Below, one piece after another: positions 32,092 through 43,095 of a stretch of 64,000 nucleotides of DNA. The first letter of the stretch is position 1; every line of letters begins with the position of its first letter. The position numbers and the translations under genes were made by a program. The DNA is taken from positions 1 to 64,000 of the forward strand of contig CAMVGU010000017.1 of NCBI GenBank assembly GCA_947167105.1, given 5' to 3'. The notes beneath the pieces were generated by a model. That model did no database searches and was not told the DNA's origin. It was given only the letters and a program-made list of their open reading frames with translations. Source of the stretch: an uncultured Selenomonas sp. Its GTDB lineage: Bacteria; Bacillota; Negativicutes; Selenomonadales; Selenomonadaceae.

Positions 32092-34881
32092 TCAGAGCAG
32101 ATTCACCATAAAGTAATACTCATCTTCATCCAATTCCAGTTTCAGGCTCTCCGAGAATACACTTGACGCCTCTCGCAGTGCTTTCAGCTTTACTGTATCA
32201 ACCTGGGATTTGTCATCCTTATAATGGAGGGGCGTGCGGGTAACACTGCGCTCCAATGCGCAGCCGCAGTGTACCAGCAGGCGGATGCGCAGGGGATTGG
32301 AAAGATGCAGCTGCAGCTTTTCCTCCAGCTGGCGGTCAAATTCCAGCAGCCCGCCGATGATTTTGGCGGGGTTCAGATAGGTCAGGAATTTCTGCAGGGA
32401 CTCCTCGCAGAGGGTCTGCACCACCATATTGCTCTTTTCCCTGGGCACCAGCGCAATTTCCTGGCCCAGCACCAGCTCCGTCAGGGCTTTCTCACCGCTG
32501 CCGTCAATGAGCTGTTCCAGCGGGATAAAGGGCAAGCTCCCTGACGGCTTCTTCATGCCCACAGCAGCCAGCAGGTTATAGTCCTGGGCCAGAGCCGCCA
32601 CATGCTCATCCAGCTTCACCAGCCCCACGGGAATGACTTCCACGCTGCGCCCCGCATGGTGCAGAATATCTTCCACCAGGGCCTTCAGCTTTACCGCCGC
32701 CCCCTGCCCCGTGGAGCAGATGGTAACAATAGCTTCCGGTTTCCCGTCATGGAGGAGCGGCGTTTCTGTGCTGTCCACGCTCTCATAGCCGCGGAAGCTG
32801 CGCAGGGACTCATAGATGCTGTCCAGATCCATGCCGGCAATATCCACCTTGCGCATAGCCTCCAGAATCAGGGGCGTCGAGACCATGTCCAGGGTGCGCA
32901 CCGGGATTTTCAGCCGCTCCGAGAGGATCGGCCCCACATTGCAAAGGGAGCCCATGTCCGCTAAAATCAGCACTCCCTGCCTGCAATTCATGGAGCGCAG
33001 CAGGGCCGTCATCTGTTCCAGGATTTCCTGGGGCTTGGTCTCCAGGGGCATATCCACCGCCAGGATGGTGGTATCCGTGGCGGAAAAAAGCTTCTGGGCC
33101 ACCTCTACCATGGAACTGGCCGTGCTCTTGCCGTGGGTGGCGACGATAATGGCCACCTTATCCGCCAGATCATCGTCCTCAGCCGACTCCAGCAGCAGGG
33201 CAATATACTCGATTTCCGTGCGGGGCACCTGCAGATGATAATGCTCCTCGATACGCTCGCTGATTTCCATTGCCACCTGAAAGTACAGGGAATCCTGGGG
33301 CATGGCTCCCTCGATTTCCGTGTAGGGAATCGTCTCCTTGGCCTTGATGCGCTTCAGGAAAGCGGATAAATGCAGGGAGAAGGCATAGAGGAAGCGATCC
33401 CGGTAACTGCGGTTCAGGCGCTTCTGCACAAAGAGGGAAATCTGCTCCGCGAAATCCACCAGGGAGGCGTCCACGATTTTCAGCAGGCGCTCCCTGGTTG
33501 TCATATTGACGGAATGTCTCTTATTGTATATTTGCTTCACGTAGACATTGACATCCGTCGCCACGATTTGCTTGATAAGCTCCGCGCTGATGCCTTCGCC
33601 CCGCAGCAGCGCCACCTTATCCTCCACCACCTGATAGAGATTGAAGGCAGAGCTGCTCTGCTCATCATCTGCCGCCAGCACCTTGCGTCCCCCAGGCGTG
33701 ACCACCAGCGGCTCCGACACATACTGGGCCAGCTCCGCCAGGGCCTGACGGTTGGCCGAAAGGGTCAGCAGCCCGTCCTTCACCCCCTCCGGCAGCATCC
33801 TGAAATCCACCTCTATGTATTCAGGATTATCAATGCCGTTCAGGAAAGCCTGGGCGCACAGGAGTTTGATGTTGGATTTAAGCTGCCCCACATTGCCACT
33901 GCCGATGGAGCCCAGCAACGCCTTCACGGACTCCACCGTAATGCGCACCGGCTTTTTCACCCGCCGCGCTTCCTCCGTAAACAAGAGCTTGATAATATCC
34001 AGCTTCTCCGAAAGGGTGCGCTCAGAGAGAGGCTTAATCTTGATGATGTTCGGAATGCGGCGCACGAAAGTCCTGGTCAGCGCCGAATCCGGGTCCTCCG
34101 TGGTGGCGCCGATAATCAGCACCTTGGCATGGCGGGAGCGGGTGGTCTCCCCCAGGCGGTTAAAAGTGCCCGTATCCATAAAGTAAAAAATCATCTCCTG
34201 GCCTTCCGGCGGCAGGCGGTGAATCTCATCCAGGAACAGCACGCCCCCGTCCGCCTCCTCCACTAATCCTGCCTTAGCCGTATCCGCCCCGGTGAAAGCA
34301 CCCTTCTGGTGTCCGAACACATGGGAAATCAAAAGCTGGGGATTATTGTAGTAATCCGCGCAGTTGAAGGTCACGAAAGGCGCATCCTCTGCAAAGCGGT
34401 GCATGGCCTTGCCATAGGCGAACATCATATGGGCAAACAAAGTCTTGCCCACGCCGGTCTGGCCCACAATCAGCGTGTGCAGCCCGTCCGGCGGGTAAAG
34501 GATAGCGGCCTTCGCCTGCTCCACCTGCTTCGAGAGGCTGCGCTCCGCGCCGATAAGCTGGGCAAAGGGATTGCTTTCTTCTTCCTCCTCCCCCCGGCAC
34601 TCAGAAATATCCTCATACTGGCAAGGCCCCGGCCCCAAATCCACCCCCAGCAGTTCCTCCAGAGTACCCTTGTCAAAATACCGCACAGGCCGCCCCTTGA
34701 ATTTCACGATCCTGCCCTCACGGTGCAATTCATTCAGTTCTTTTGACACATTATTGCGCAATATCCCCAAGGCATCCGCTATCTCCTGGGCATCCTGCCC
34801 CACCGCCCCCGCCAGGGTCTCCTTAGTGTAAGCACGGGATTTTTCCTGGATGAAGGCGAGGATCTTTTCGCTACGTTTCAT
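32092..34881 (-). CDS. levR: LevR-type sigma-54 activator with PRD and EII-like domains
   Basis: 929 residues. Order: N-terminal winged helix (about 1-70), AAA+ sigma-54 activator domain (about 110-345) with Walker A GQTGVGKT, the sigma-54 contact loop GAFTGA, and Walker B GGVLFLDEI, then PRD1, an EIIA-man-like domain (VAIIVATHGKSTASSMVE), an EIIB-like domain (EAIVTICSTGQGAAVKL) and a C-terminal PRD2. PTS phosphorylation of these domains should set its activity according to sugar supply. It lies just upstream of the PTS operon and its two palindromes. The ATG follows GGAGGGAACCAAACAC at some distance. Confidence 0.93.
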   Translation of the reverse strand: MKRSEKILAFIQEKSRAYTKETLAGAVGQDAQEIADALGILRNNVSKELNELHREGRIVKFKGRPVRYFDKGTLEELLGVDLGPGPCQYEDISECRGEEEEESNPFAQLIGAERSLSKQVEQAKAAILYPPDGLHTLIVGQTGVGKTLFAHMMFAYGKAMHRFAEDAPFVTFNCADYYNNPQLLISHVFGHQKGAFTGADTAKAGLVEEADGGVLFLDEIHRLPPEGQEMIFYFMDTGTFNRLGETTRSRHAKVLIIGATTEDPDSALTRTFVRRIPNIIKIKPLSERTLSEKLDIIKLLFTEEARRVKKPVRITVESVKALLGSIGSGNVGQLKSNIKLLCAQAFLNGIDNPEYIEVDFRMLPEGVKDGLLTLSANRQALAELAQYVSEPLVVTPGGRKVLAADDEQSSSAFNLYQVVEDKVALLRGEGISAELIKQIVATDVNVYVKQIYNKRHSVNMTTRERLLKIVDASLVDFAEQISLFVQKRLNRSYRDRFLYAFSLHLSAFLKRIKAKETIPYTEIEGAMPQDSLYFQVAMEISERIEEHYHLQVPRTEIEYIALLLESAEDDDLADKVAIIVATHGKSTASSMVEVAQKLFSATDTTILAVDMPLETKPQEILEQMTALLRSMNCRQGVLILADMGSLCNVGPILSERLKIPVRTLDMVSTPLILEAMRKVDIAGMDLDSIYESLRSFRGYESVDSTETPLLHDGKPEAIVTICSTGQGAAVKLKALVEDILHHAGRSVEVIPVGLVKLDEHVAALAQDYNLLAAVGMKKPSGSLPFIPLEQLIDGSGEKALTELVLGQEIALVPREKSNMVVQTLCEESLQKFLTYLNPAKIIGGLLEFDRQLEEKLQLHLSNPLRIRLLVHCGCALERSVTRTPLHYKDDKSQVDTVKLKALREASSVFSESLKLELDEDEYYFMVNLL

Positions 34882-34968
34882 ATGTGTTTGGTTCCCTCCT
34901 CACCTTAATTTTCATGGGAATACACCTCATAGCTCACAATTCACGCACTTTAAAAATGTGCACATTTA

Positions 34969-35397
34969 TCACTGTTCACTAAATTGCTTTTCTATTTTTT
35001 TCTTTTCTATTTCCTCAATAGTTTTAATATCATCTATCAATTTCACTGTCAGCGTCCCAACACTGTTTATTAACTCTTTACTAGCCATGTAACTTTTATT
35101 GTAGCGGGTATCTGCTTCAAGGTGAGAAATTTCTCTTGACCGTAATTTTATAGCTTCTGTACATTCTCTGTATTCTTCTGGTAATATCACGATAAGATCT
35201 AAAATGTCATGTGTTTTAGGATATTTTATACCATGTGTTTCCAACACATGTTTCAGGGCTAATTCTATTGTTTGTTGTAAATGGTAGCCAATTAAATTCA
35301 ATAAGCCATCATCATCAGGATAGGTGAGTTCTATGGCTTGCTTAACTTTTAAGTTTTTCATAGCCATTTTAAGCAGAGTATTATTTTCTTCAGCCAT
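34969..35397 (-). CDS. HEPN-domain protein (toxin of a HEPN/MNT pair)
   Basis: 142 residues, mostly helical, matching the HEPN type: GYHLQQTIELALKHVL, then YPKTHDILDLI, then SHLEADTRYNKSYMAS. HEPN proteins of this kind are toxins or RNases neutralised by a partner nucleotidyltransferase. The start overlaps the MNT gene by 8 bp. Base composition is strikingly AT-rich compared with neighbours on both sides, which suggests horizontal acquisition. Confidence 0.8.
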   Translation of the reverse strand: MAEENNTLLKMAMKNLKVKQAIELTYPDDDGLLNLIGYHLQQTIELALKHVLETHGIKYPKTHDILDLIVILPEEYRECTEAIKLRSREISHLEADTRYNKSYMASKELINSVGTLTVKLIDDIKTIEEIEKKKIEKQFSEQ

Positions 35398-35704
35398 ACA
35401 CTACCACCCCTTTGTCATTTATTTCTTTCATTAGTTCCTTGTTTACATTAAAATTATCCCACTTGTCAAAGACCGCTGTTGAACTCGCTATTGTAGGATA
35501 AAATTGTGGTTCATTTTCAAATTCAAAATAAATATCAATATCGCTCCAGGGATTACACAAAGATGTTACACTGCTGCCAAAAATTATTATTTTTTTTATA
35601 TTGTTGTCTTTTTTACATACTTCAATCATTTTTTTAACGTCAGCCTGTTGCGTTGGAAATATACGATTAATATTCTTAAATGGTTCTGTAACTGCAAGCC
35701 ACAT
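35390..35704 (-). CDS. MNT-type minimal nucleotidyltransferase (antitoxin)
   Basis: 104 residues. The nucleotidyltransferase signature is IFGSSVTSLCNPWSDIDIYFE: GS followed by DxD. MNT antitoxins modify or bind their HEPN partner. The ATG is preceded by AAGGGGGCATGTAAG. With the overlapping HEPN gene it forms a compact two-gene module between the PTS regulator and the ATP synthase operon. Confidence 0.8.
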   Translation of the reverse strand: MWLAVTEPFKNINRIFPTQQADVKKMIEVCKKDNNIKKIIIFGSSVTSLCNPWSDIDIYFEFENEPQFYPTIASSTAVFDKWDNFNVNKELMKEINDKGVVVYG

Positions 35705-35962
35705 CTTACATGCCCCCTTTGCCTTCGAAATAGTGGTACAGTTTGTTCAGCGCCTTCGTATATTGAAATAACATTACCATTAAGCAATGATACTATCCCT
35801 GCTCATGGCAATCATATTCAGCTTCTGTGAAAGTGACTGTATATTTTGCGGTACAAGTTTCATGTATTCATCACAACCATCATACTCTCTATGCTTTAGT
35901 TCGCTGCATCACATAAAATTCCTGCCCTTATGTTTGCACGAATTTATATTTCTGTAGCCGTC
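35705..35962. other. AT-rich intergenic region, possible gene remnant
   Basis: About 258 bp with no intact gene. A short minus-strand frame (about 35790-35900; ...CDEYMKLVPQNIQSLSQKLN...) looks protein-like but has no start or family match, so it may be a decayed part of the acquired toxin-antitoxin segment. The HEPN/MNT promoter should lie here but was not resolved. Confidence 0.4.
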
Positions 35963-35998
35963 AAAAAACCGCCCAGTCCGCAAAGGCTGGGCGGTTTT
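35963..35998 (-). terminator. Terminator of the ATP synthase operon
   Basis: An 11-bp perfect stem AAACCGCCCAG / CTGGGCGGTTT with T-runs on both strands, directly after the atpC stop. It could act in both directions. Confidence 0.9.
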
Positions 35999-36002
35999 AA
36001 TA

Positions 36003-36443
36003 TCAAACTTCAAAGGATGTATTGGTCGCAATCAGGCGCGCCATGGCACGATGCAGAGCGAGCTCCGCCCGCTTCTTGTCGATGGTTTCCCGCACCTCCG
36101 GGTTATCGTGGATTTTCGCGAGGCGCTCCTTGGCACGCTCCATCGCCCGCTGGGCGCGGTTGATGTCGATGTCGATGGGCTCCTCGGCGGCGGTGGCCAG
36201 GACAGTCACCTTCTCCGGGGTGACTTCCATGAAGCCTCCGGCACAGGCTATGAGCTGGTCATCCCGGCCGTCCTCGAACTTCACGCGCATGGCGTGGGGC
36301 GTGAGGCCCGTGACCAGGGGCGCGTGCTTCGGCAGGATGCCGAGCTCGCCGCCCGTGGAGCGCACGATGACCATGCGCACATCCGCGCTGTAGACCACCT
36401 TATCCGGCGAGACAATATCCAGCCTGGTTGTAGCTAAAGCCAT
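36003..36443 (-). CDS. atpC: ATP synthase epsilon subunit
   Basis: 146 residues. The N-terminal beta-sandwich (LDIVSPDKVVYSADVRMV, GELGILPKHAPLVTGL) is followed by the C-terminal helical hairpin (INRAQRAMERAKERL). It is part of the F1 central stalk and inhibits ATP hydrolysis. It is the last gene of the operon, 5 bp after atpD; its ribosome binding site GGAGG lies in the atpD 3' end. Confidence 0.95.
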   Translation of the reverse strand: MALATTRLDIVSPDKVVYSADVRMVIVRSTGGELGILPKHAPLVTGLTPHAMRVKFEDGRDDQLIACAGGFMEVTPEKVTVLATAAEEPIDIDINRAQRAMERAKERLAKIHDNPEVRETIDKKRAELALHRAMARLIATNTSFEV

Positions 36444-36448
36444 CTAAA

Positions 36449-37906
<1,458 letters not shown>

Positions 37907-38785
37907 TTACTTAAGTGCTTCCGCGCCGCTCACGATTTCGTTCAGCTCGGTGGTGATACCGGCCTGGCGAACCTTATTGTAATGCAGCTCGAGCTTGGCT
38001 ATGAGCTCTGCCGCATTGTCCGTGGCATTGGACATCGCGTTCATGCGCGAGGACAGCTCGCTGGCAGCCGACTGCAGCAGTGCCGCATACACGGTGGTAT
38101 ACAGATACTGGGGCAGCAAATAGCCCAGGACTTCCTCTGCGGAAGGCTCATAAATGTACTCCTGCTTAGGTCCTGCCGTTTCCTGCGCCGCTCCCTTCTG
38201 CCCTGCCATCATCTCATCGGAAAAAGGCAAGAGCTGCACGGTCTGGGGCACGCAGGAGATGGCGGAAACGAAACGCGTATAGACCATCTGCACGTCCGAG
38301 ATTTCACCGGCCTGAAAGCGCTTGATGAGATTGCCTGCTATCGTGCGCGCATGCTCAAAGTTCGGCTTCTCGGAGAAACCCACGTAGGAATCCACCACCT
38401 TGTAGCCACGGCGGGCGAAGAAATCCCTGGCCTTGCGGCCCACGGCTATGAGCTCCGTATTTCCCTTGTCCTGCACGGCGGCTACGGCCTCTTTGCAGGC
38501 ATTGCTGGAATAAGCGCCTGCCAGGCCCTTGTCCGCTGCCATCACCAGTACCAGGCGATGCCCCTCCTCGTGCTTTTCCAGGAGTGGATGGCTGAACTCG
38601 CCGCCCACCGTCACCGCGATTTCCTGGACTACCTGCGCCACCTTCTCCGCATAAGGACGGTTCGCGTTTGCAGCCTCCTTCGCATGGCGCATGCGGGAAG
38701 TCGCCACCATATCCATAGCGTTCGTGATTTGCTGGATGCTCTTGACGCTCTTGGTGCGTCTCTTTATATCCTGTAGGCTTGCCAT
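37907..38785 (-). CDS. atpG: ATP synthase gamma subunit
   Basis: 292 residues. Conserved N-terminal MASLQDIKRRTKSVKSIQQITNAM and C-terminal SSRMNAMSNATDNAAELIAKL, LHYNKVRQAGITTELNEIVSGAEAL helices form the rotor coiled coil. A charged, Gln-rich insert lies at about 190-215. Confidence 0.96.
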   Translation of the reverse strand: MASLQDIKRRTKSVKSIQQITNAMDMVATSRMRHAKEAANANRPYAEKVAQVVQEIAVTVGGEFSHPLLEKHEEGHRLVLVMAADKGLAGAYSSNACKEAVAAVQDKGNTELIAVGRKARDFFARRGYKVVDSYVGFSEKPNFEHARTIAGNLIKRFQAGEISDVQMVYTRFVSAISCVPQTVQLLPFSDEMMAGQKGAAQETAGPKQEYIYEPSAEEVLGYLLPQYLYTTVYAALLQSAASELSSRMNAMSNATDNAAELIAKLELHYNKVRQAGITTELNEIVSGAEALK

Positions 38786-38800
38786 GTCAAATCACGCTCC

Positions 38801-40336
38801 TTAAGCCATCTTATAGTCCACAGTCTCCTTGAACTCCTCGATGGCCTGGGAGATTTCCTTCTCGAGAGCGTCATCCAGCTTCTTCTGCTCGACGATTTTC
38901 TTGCCCGTGTCCGGATGGGAGGTGTGCATGAACTTCAGGAAATCCTCCTGGAACTTCACGACCTTGTCCACCGGGATATCCGTCAGGAAGCCGCGAACAG
39001 CCGTAAAGATGGTCATGACCTGATCCTCGACTGCAAGGGGCGAATACTGAGCCTGCTTCAGTGTCTCAACCATGCGCACGCCGCGATCAAGCTGGGCCTT
39101 GGTGGCCTTGTCCAAATCGGATGCGAACTGGGCGAAAGCCGCCAGCTCGCGGTACTGGGCAAGATCCAGGCGCATGGTGCCTGCCACCTGCTTCATGGCC
39201 TTGATCTGGGCGGAGCCGCCGACACGGGAGACCGAGAGGCCGACGCTGATAGCCGGGCGGATACCGGAATAGAAAGCATCCGTTTCCAGCATGATCTGGC
39301 CGTCGGTGATGGAGATGACGTTGGTCGGGATATAGGCCGACACGTCGCCTGCCAGTGTCTCGATAATGGGCAGGGCCGTGATGGAGCCTGCACCCAGGTC
39401 ATCGGAGAGCTTGGCTGCGCGCTCCAGGAGACGGGAATGGAGATAGAAAACATCGCCGGGATAAGCCTCGCGCCCAGGGGGACGGCGGAGCAGCAGCGAC
39501 ATGGCACGATAGGCTGCCGCATGCTTCGTCAGGTCGTCGTACACGCAGAGGCAGTGGCCGCCGTGGCCGCTTTCGTCCTTGGTATACATAAAGTATTCCG
39601 CCATGGCAACGCCGGCGTAAGGTGCCAGGTACTGCAGCGGTGCACTGTCGGCAGCCGTAGCCGCCACAACGATGGAATACTCCATGGCACCGTGATCCTG
39701 CAGGGTTTTCACCACCCGTGCAACCGTGGATGCCTTCTGGCCAATGGCGACATAAACGCAGATGCAGTTCTGCCCCTTCTGGTTGATGATGGTATCCACT
39801 GCGATAGCCGTCTTGCCGGTGCCGCGGTCACCGATGATGAGCTCGCGCTGGCCGCGGCCAATGGGCACCAGGGCGTCAATAGCCTTCAGGCCCGTCTGCA
39901 GCGGCTCATGCACGGACTTTCTGTCCGCGATGCCCGGTGCCTTGAACTCAACAGGACGGGACTCCGTGGTCTTGATGGGGCCTTTGCCGTCTATAGGACG
40001 GCCCAGGGCATCCACGACGCGGCCGATCATGGCCTTGCCCACCGGCACCTGCATAATCTTCCCCGTGCGCTTCACCGTGGCGCCTTCCTTGATTTCCACA
40101 TCGCCGCCGAGAAGCACGGCACCGACATTGTCCTGCTCGAGGTTCAGGACCAAACCGTATACATCATTGCCGAAATCCAGGAGCTCGCCTGCCATAGCCT
40201 TGTCCAGGCCATGGATATGGGCGATGCCGTCACCGATTTCGATAACCGTCCCCACATCATCGACATTCAAATCCACATCGTAATTTTTGATTTGGTCTTT
40301 GATGATAGCGGTTATTTCTTCCGGATTCATTTTCAT
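38801..40336 (-). CDS. atpA: ATP synthase alpha subunit
   Basis: 511 residues. Walker A-type loop GDRGTGKT, the N-terminal [11 protein letters not shown], and the conserved [15 protein letters not shown] near residue 370. It is the non-catalytic nucleotide-binding F1 subunit. Confidence 0.97.
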   Translation of the reverse strand: MKMNPEEITAIIKDQIKNYDVDLNVDDVGTVIEIGDGIAHIHGLDKAMAGELLDFGNDVYGLVLNLEQDNVGAVLLGGDVEIKEGATVKRTGKIMQVPVGKAMIGRVVDALGRPIDGKGPIKTTESRPVEFKAPGIADRKSVHEPLQTGLKAIDALVPIGRGQRELIIGDRGTGKTAIAVDTIINQKGQNCICVYVAIGQKASTVARVVKTLQDHGAMEYSIVVAATAADSAPLQYLAPYAGVAMAEYFMYTKDESGHGGHCLCVYDDLTKHAAAYRAMSLLLRRPPGREAYPGDVFYLHSRLLERAAKLSDDLGAGSITALPIIETLAGDVSAYIPTNVISITDGQIMLETDAFYSGIRPAISVGLSVSRVGGSAQIKAMKQVAGTMRLDLAQYRELAAFAQFASDLDKATKAQLDRGVRMVETLKQAQYSPLAVEDQVMTIFTAVRGFLTDIPVDKVVKFQEDFLKFMHTSHPDTGKKIVEQKKLDDALEKEISQAIEEFKETVDYKMA

Positions 40337-40395
40337 ATTTCGCTGTCACCCCAGTTTCCTTCATTGTGAGTGCTGCGCTTCCAAGGTGCAGCAGC

Positions 40396-40938
40396 TTAAT
40401 TGTTCGCTAAAAGCTCCGCTGTCAGCTTCTGCAGGCGGCCCTGCACGCTGCCATCAATGCGCTTGTCGCCCATACGGACCACCACGCCGCCAATCAGGCT
40501 GGCATCCTCATGCAGACGCAGCTCCACGGTCTTGCCCGTCACCTGGGAAAGCTTCGCCTTAATGCTTTCCTGCTGGGCCGCCGCCAGGGGCTGGGCACTT
40601 GTCACATCCGCAACGATAATGCCACGAGCCTCGTTGGAGAGAGCCCGATAAATTTCCTCAATGGCATCAAAGAGCTCTATGCGGCGCTTGTCCACCAGCA
40701 GGCAGAGGAAATGCAGCATCGTGTCCGAAATTTCGCCCTTGAAAAGCTTCCCCAGGAGCTGCTTTTTGTCAGAGCGCTGGATCTGCGGATTGGCAAGATA
40801 GCCCTTAAGCTGCGGTGCGGAAGCAAAATCCTTCTTTACCGAAGCCAGTTCCTTGCCATAGGCATCGAGCTTATCTTCATCCTGGGCAATCTCGAACATA
40901 GCCTTGGAATACTTGCGTGCTAACTGTAAATTCAGCAT
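40396..40938 (-). CDS. atpH: ATP synthase delta subunit
   Basis: 180 residues. N-terminal RKYSKAMFEIAQDE helix and C-terminal TGKTVELRLHEDASLIGGVVVRMGDKRIDGS domain, as in OSCP/delta. It joins F1 to the peripheral stalk. Its start overlaps the atpF stop by 7 bp. Confidence 0.95.
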   Translation of the reverse strand: MLNLQLARKYSKAMFEIAQDEDKLDAYGKELASVKKDFASAPQLKGYLANPQIQRSDKKQLLGKLFKGEISDTMLHFLCLLVDKRRIELFDAIEEIYRALSNEARGIIVADVTSAQPLAAAQQESIKAKLSQVTGKTVELRLHEDASLIGGVVVRMGDKRIDGSVQGRLQKLTAELLANN

Positions 40939-41435
40939 GACAGATCACCAATCTTCGCCTTGTCGAGCTTTGCCACGAAATCTCCCACCAGCTTCTCGTT
41001 CTCAGAGGAATCGAGGTTCTTGGAGATGATCTTGCCGGCTGCAGCCATGGAAAGGGCAACCACCTGCCTGCGAATATCATCCGCAGCACGCTCGCGGTCG
41101 CGCTCGATCTCAGCCCTGGCAGCCTTCTTCATCTGCTCGATCTCGTGTTCGGCCTCGGCCTTCTTCGTGGCACGGTACTCCTCCGCACGGGCCTCAGCCT
41201 TGGCCTGAATCTCCTGGGCCTTGGCACTGGCCTGGGCCAGCTTGGCCTTGTAGTCGGCCAGCACGGCCTCGGCAGCCGCCGCATCATCATCCGCACGCTG
41301 GATGCTGTCCGCGATACGTTCCTCACGGGCTTTCAGCATGCGCACCACCGGCTTATAGCATAGCCAGCGGAGCAGCACCACCAGGATCACGAAGTTAAGG
41401 ATCTGGGCAACGAGAGTCATGTTTATATCAATCAA
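40932..41435 (-). CDS. atpF: ATP synthase b subunit
   Basis: 167 residues. One N-terminal transmembrane helix (MTLVAQILNFVILVVLLRWL) is followed by a long Ala/Glu/Lys/Arg coiled coil, the peripheral stalk. A single b gene is present, without a b' paralogue. Confidence 0.95.
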   Translation of the reverse strand: MIDINMTLVAQILNFVILVVLLRWLCYKPVVRMLKAREERIADSIQRADDDAAAAEAVLADYKAKLAQASAKAQEIQAKAEARAEEYRATKKAEAEHEIEQMKKAARAEIERDRERAADDIRRQVVALSMAAAGKIISKNLDSSENEKLVGDFVAKLDKAKIGDLSC

Positions 41436-41472
41436 TTCCTATGCCCCCTTTTAACCAATCTCCCTAAACTTC

Positions 41473-41772
<300 letters not shown>

Positions 41773-41785
41773 TTAAACCCAAAAA

Positions 41786-42463
41786 TCACTCGTGTTCATC
41801 TTCCTTGACTGCGTTGGCCAGATAAGCCATGGACAGCATTGTGAAGATGAACGCCTGCACAGCACCGATGAAGAGGCTGAAGGCCAGCCAGATTACAGAC
41901 GGAACCGGCATCCAGATCGGCATCAGCTTCAGCAGGATGATGATCAGGATCTCGCCTGCCAGGATGTTGCCGAAGAGACGGAAGGACAGCGTAATTGGCT
42001 TCGCAATCTCCTCGATGGCGTTGATGATGACAAAAATCGGCGTCGGCTGGAAGAAATGCCCGATATAGTGGGAACCCTTCTTATAGACACCGAGCACATG
42101 CACCATCACTATGACCAGGAGCGCCAGCCCCAAGGTCGTGTTCAGGTCATTCGTCGGCGAGGCGAATGTGGGAATCAGCCCCAAATAGTTCGAGACCAGA
42201 AGGAACAGGAAGAGCGAAATGATGAACGGCGCCAGGAAGCGGCCGCCCTTTCCCATCGTGCCCTCCATCTGCCCGTGCAGCCCTTCGATGACAATCTCTA
42301 CGGCGTTCTGCCAGCCACGGGGCACTAGGCTCAGGTTCCTCACCGCCAGGTATGCGATGATGAGCGTGATAGCCATGGCCAGCCAGGTCATGTACAGCGT
42401 CTCCATATTGAAAGTCATCCCCAGGATTTGCTCTGTCCCGCGATGGATGATTTCACCTTGCAT
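41786..42463 (-). CDS. atpB: ATP synthase a subunit
   Basis: 225 residues, several membrane helices. The essential Arg is R162 in ITLSFRLFGNILAGE. The N-terminus is short compared with E. coli. The ATG follows AAAGGGGGTAGATGTT. It forms the ion half-channels against the c-ring. Confidence 0.95.
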   Translation of the reverse strand: MQGEIIHRGTEQILGMTFNMETLYMTWLAMAITLIIAYLAVRNLSLVPRGWQNAVEIVIEGLHGQMEGTMGKGGRFLAPFIISLFLFLLVSNYLGLIPTFASPTNDLNTTLGLALLVIVMVHVLGVYKKGSHYIGHFFQPTPIFVIINAIEEIAKPITLSFRLFGNILAGEILIIILLKLMPIWMPVPSVIWLAFSLFIGAVQAFIFTMLSMAYLANAVKEDEHE

Positions 42464-42568
42464 AACATCTACCCCCTTTCAGGACTAATGCCCCCATATT
42501 TTTGGACAGGGCGGCAAAGCCCAGCCCAGGGAGCTCGTGCTCCCTCTATGAAACGGTCAAGCCCGTCC

Positions 42569-42940
42569 CTAGCGGAAATTATGGTGAATGAGCGTGCCCA
42601 GAGCCAGGATATAGGCGCTGAAGAATCCCAGAGCACAGACAGCAAAAATCTGCACCGAAATATGCGCGGCCACAGAGAGGATCAGGGCCAGCGCCAGCAA
42701 CCGCAGGATGAGACCTACCAGCATCTCCCGCTTGGCACCGCCCACGGAGAGCCCCGCGCTGCGAGCTGTCCGGGAAACCAGCGTCCCCAGATAGATTGCC
42801 GCCGCAAGATAGCCTATGAACAGCGCCCCCAGAAGATGAGCCCCGCCGCTGCCGACCAGCCCCGTCACTGTGAGCAGCGCCAGGAGCAGGAGATTCCTCG
42901 CCAACTTGCGCGGCATCCCCGCAAAAGCTTCCTTGAACAA
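42569..42940 (-). CDS. atpI: ATP synthase I-type membrane protein
   Basis: 123 residues with about four hydrophobic helices (NLLLLALLTVTGLVG, LLGALFIGYLAAAIYLG, MLVGLILRLLALALILSV, IFAVCALGFFSAYILAL). Position directly before atpB and size fit the AtpI-type protein that helps c-ring assembly; sequence conservation is low. The proposed start is TTG 42940, because no ATG has a good ribosome binding site; ATG 42916 is an alternative. Confidence 0.75.
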   Translation of the reverse strand: MFKEAFAGMPRKLARNLLLLALLTVTGLVGSGGAHLLGALFIGYLAAAIYLGTLVSRTARSAGLSVGGAKREMLVGLILRLLALALILSVAAHISVQIFAVCALGFFSAYILALGTLIHHNFR

Positions 42941-43053
42941 ACAAAACCCACCCCTACTAAGGAACTCTGCTTACAGACTTCACAATTCGACAAAAGCCCC
43001 TTTTTTCCTGCTCATTGTGACAAAATAATTGCCGGAATGGATATTTCCGCCAC

Positions 43054-43083
43054 AAAAGGCCCCCGGAACTATCCCGGAGGCCC
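43054..43083 (-). terminator. Terminator after the DUF2325-type gene
   Basis: Nine-bp stem GGCCTCCGG / CCGGGGGCC (one G-T pair) with an ATAGTT-type loop and TTTTG tail on the minus strand, 12 bp after the stop. Confidence 0.8.
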
Positions 43084-43095
43084 TCTGCCATATTT

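Noticed and set aside
38915..40369. A 484-codon plus-strand open frame opposite atpA
   Set aside because: atpA is unmistakable; the opposite frame is a shadow.
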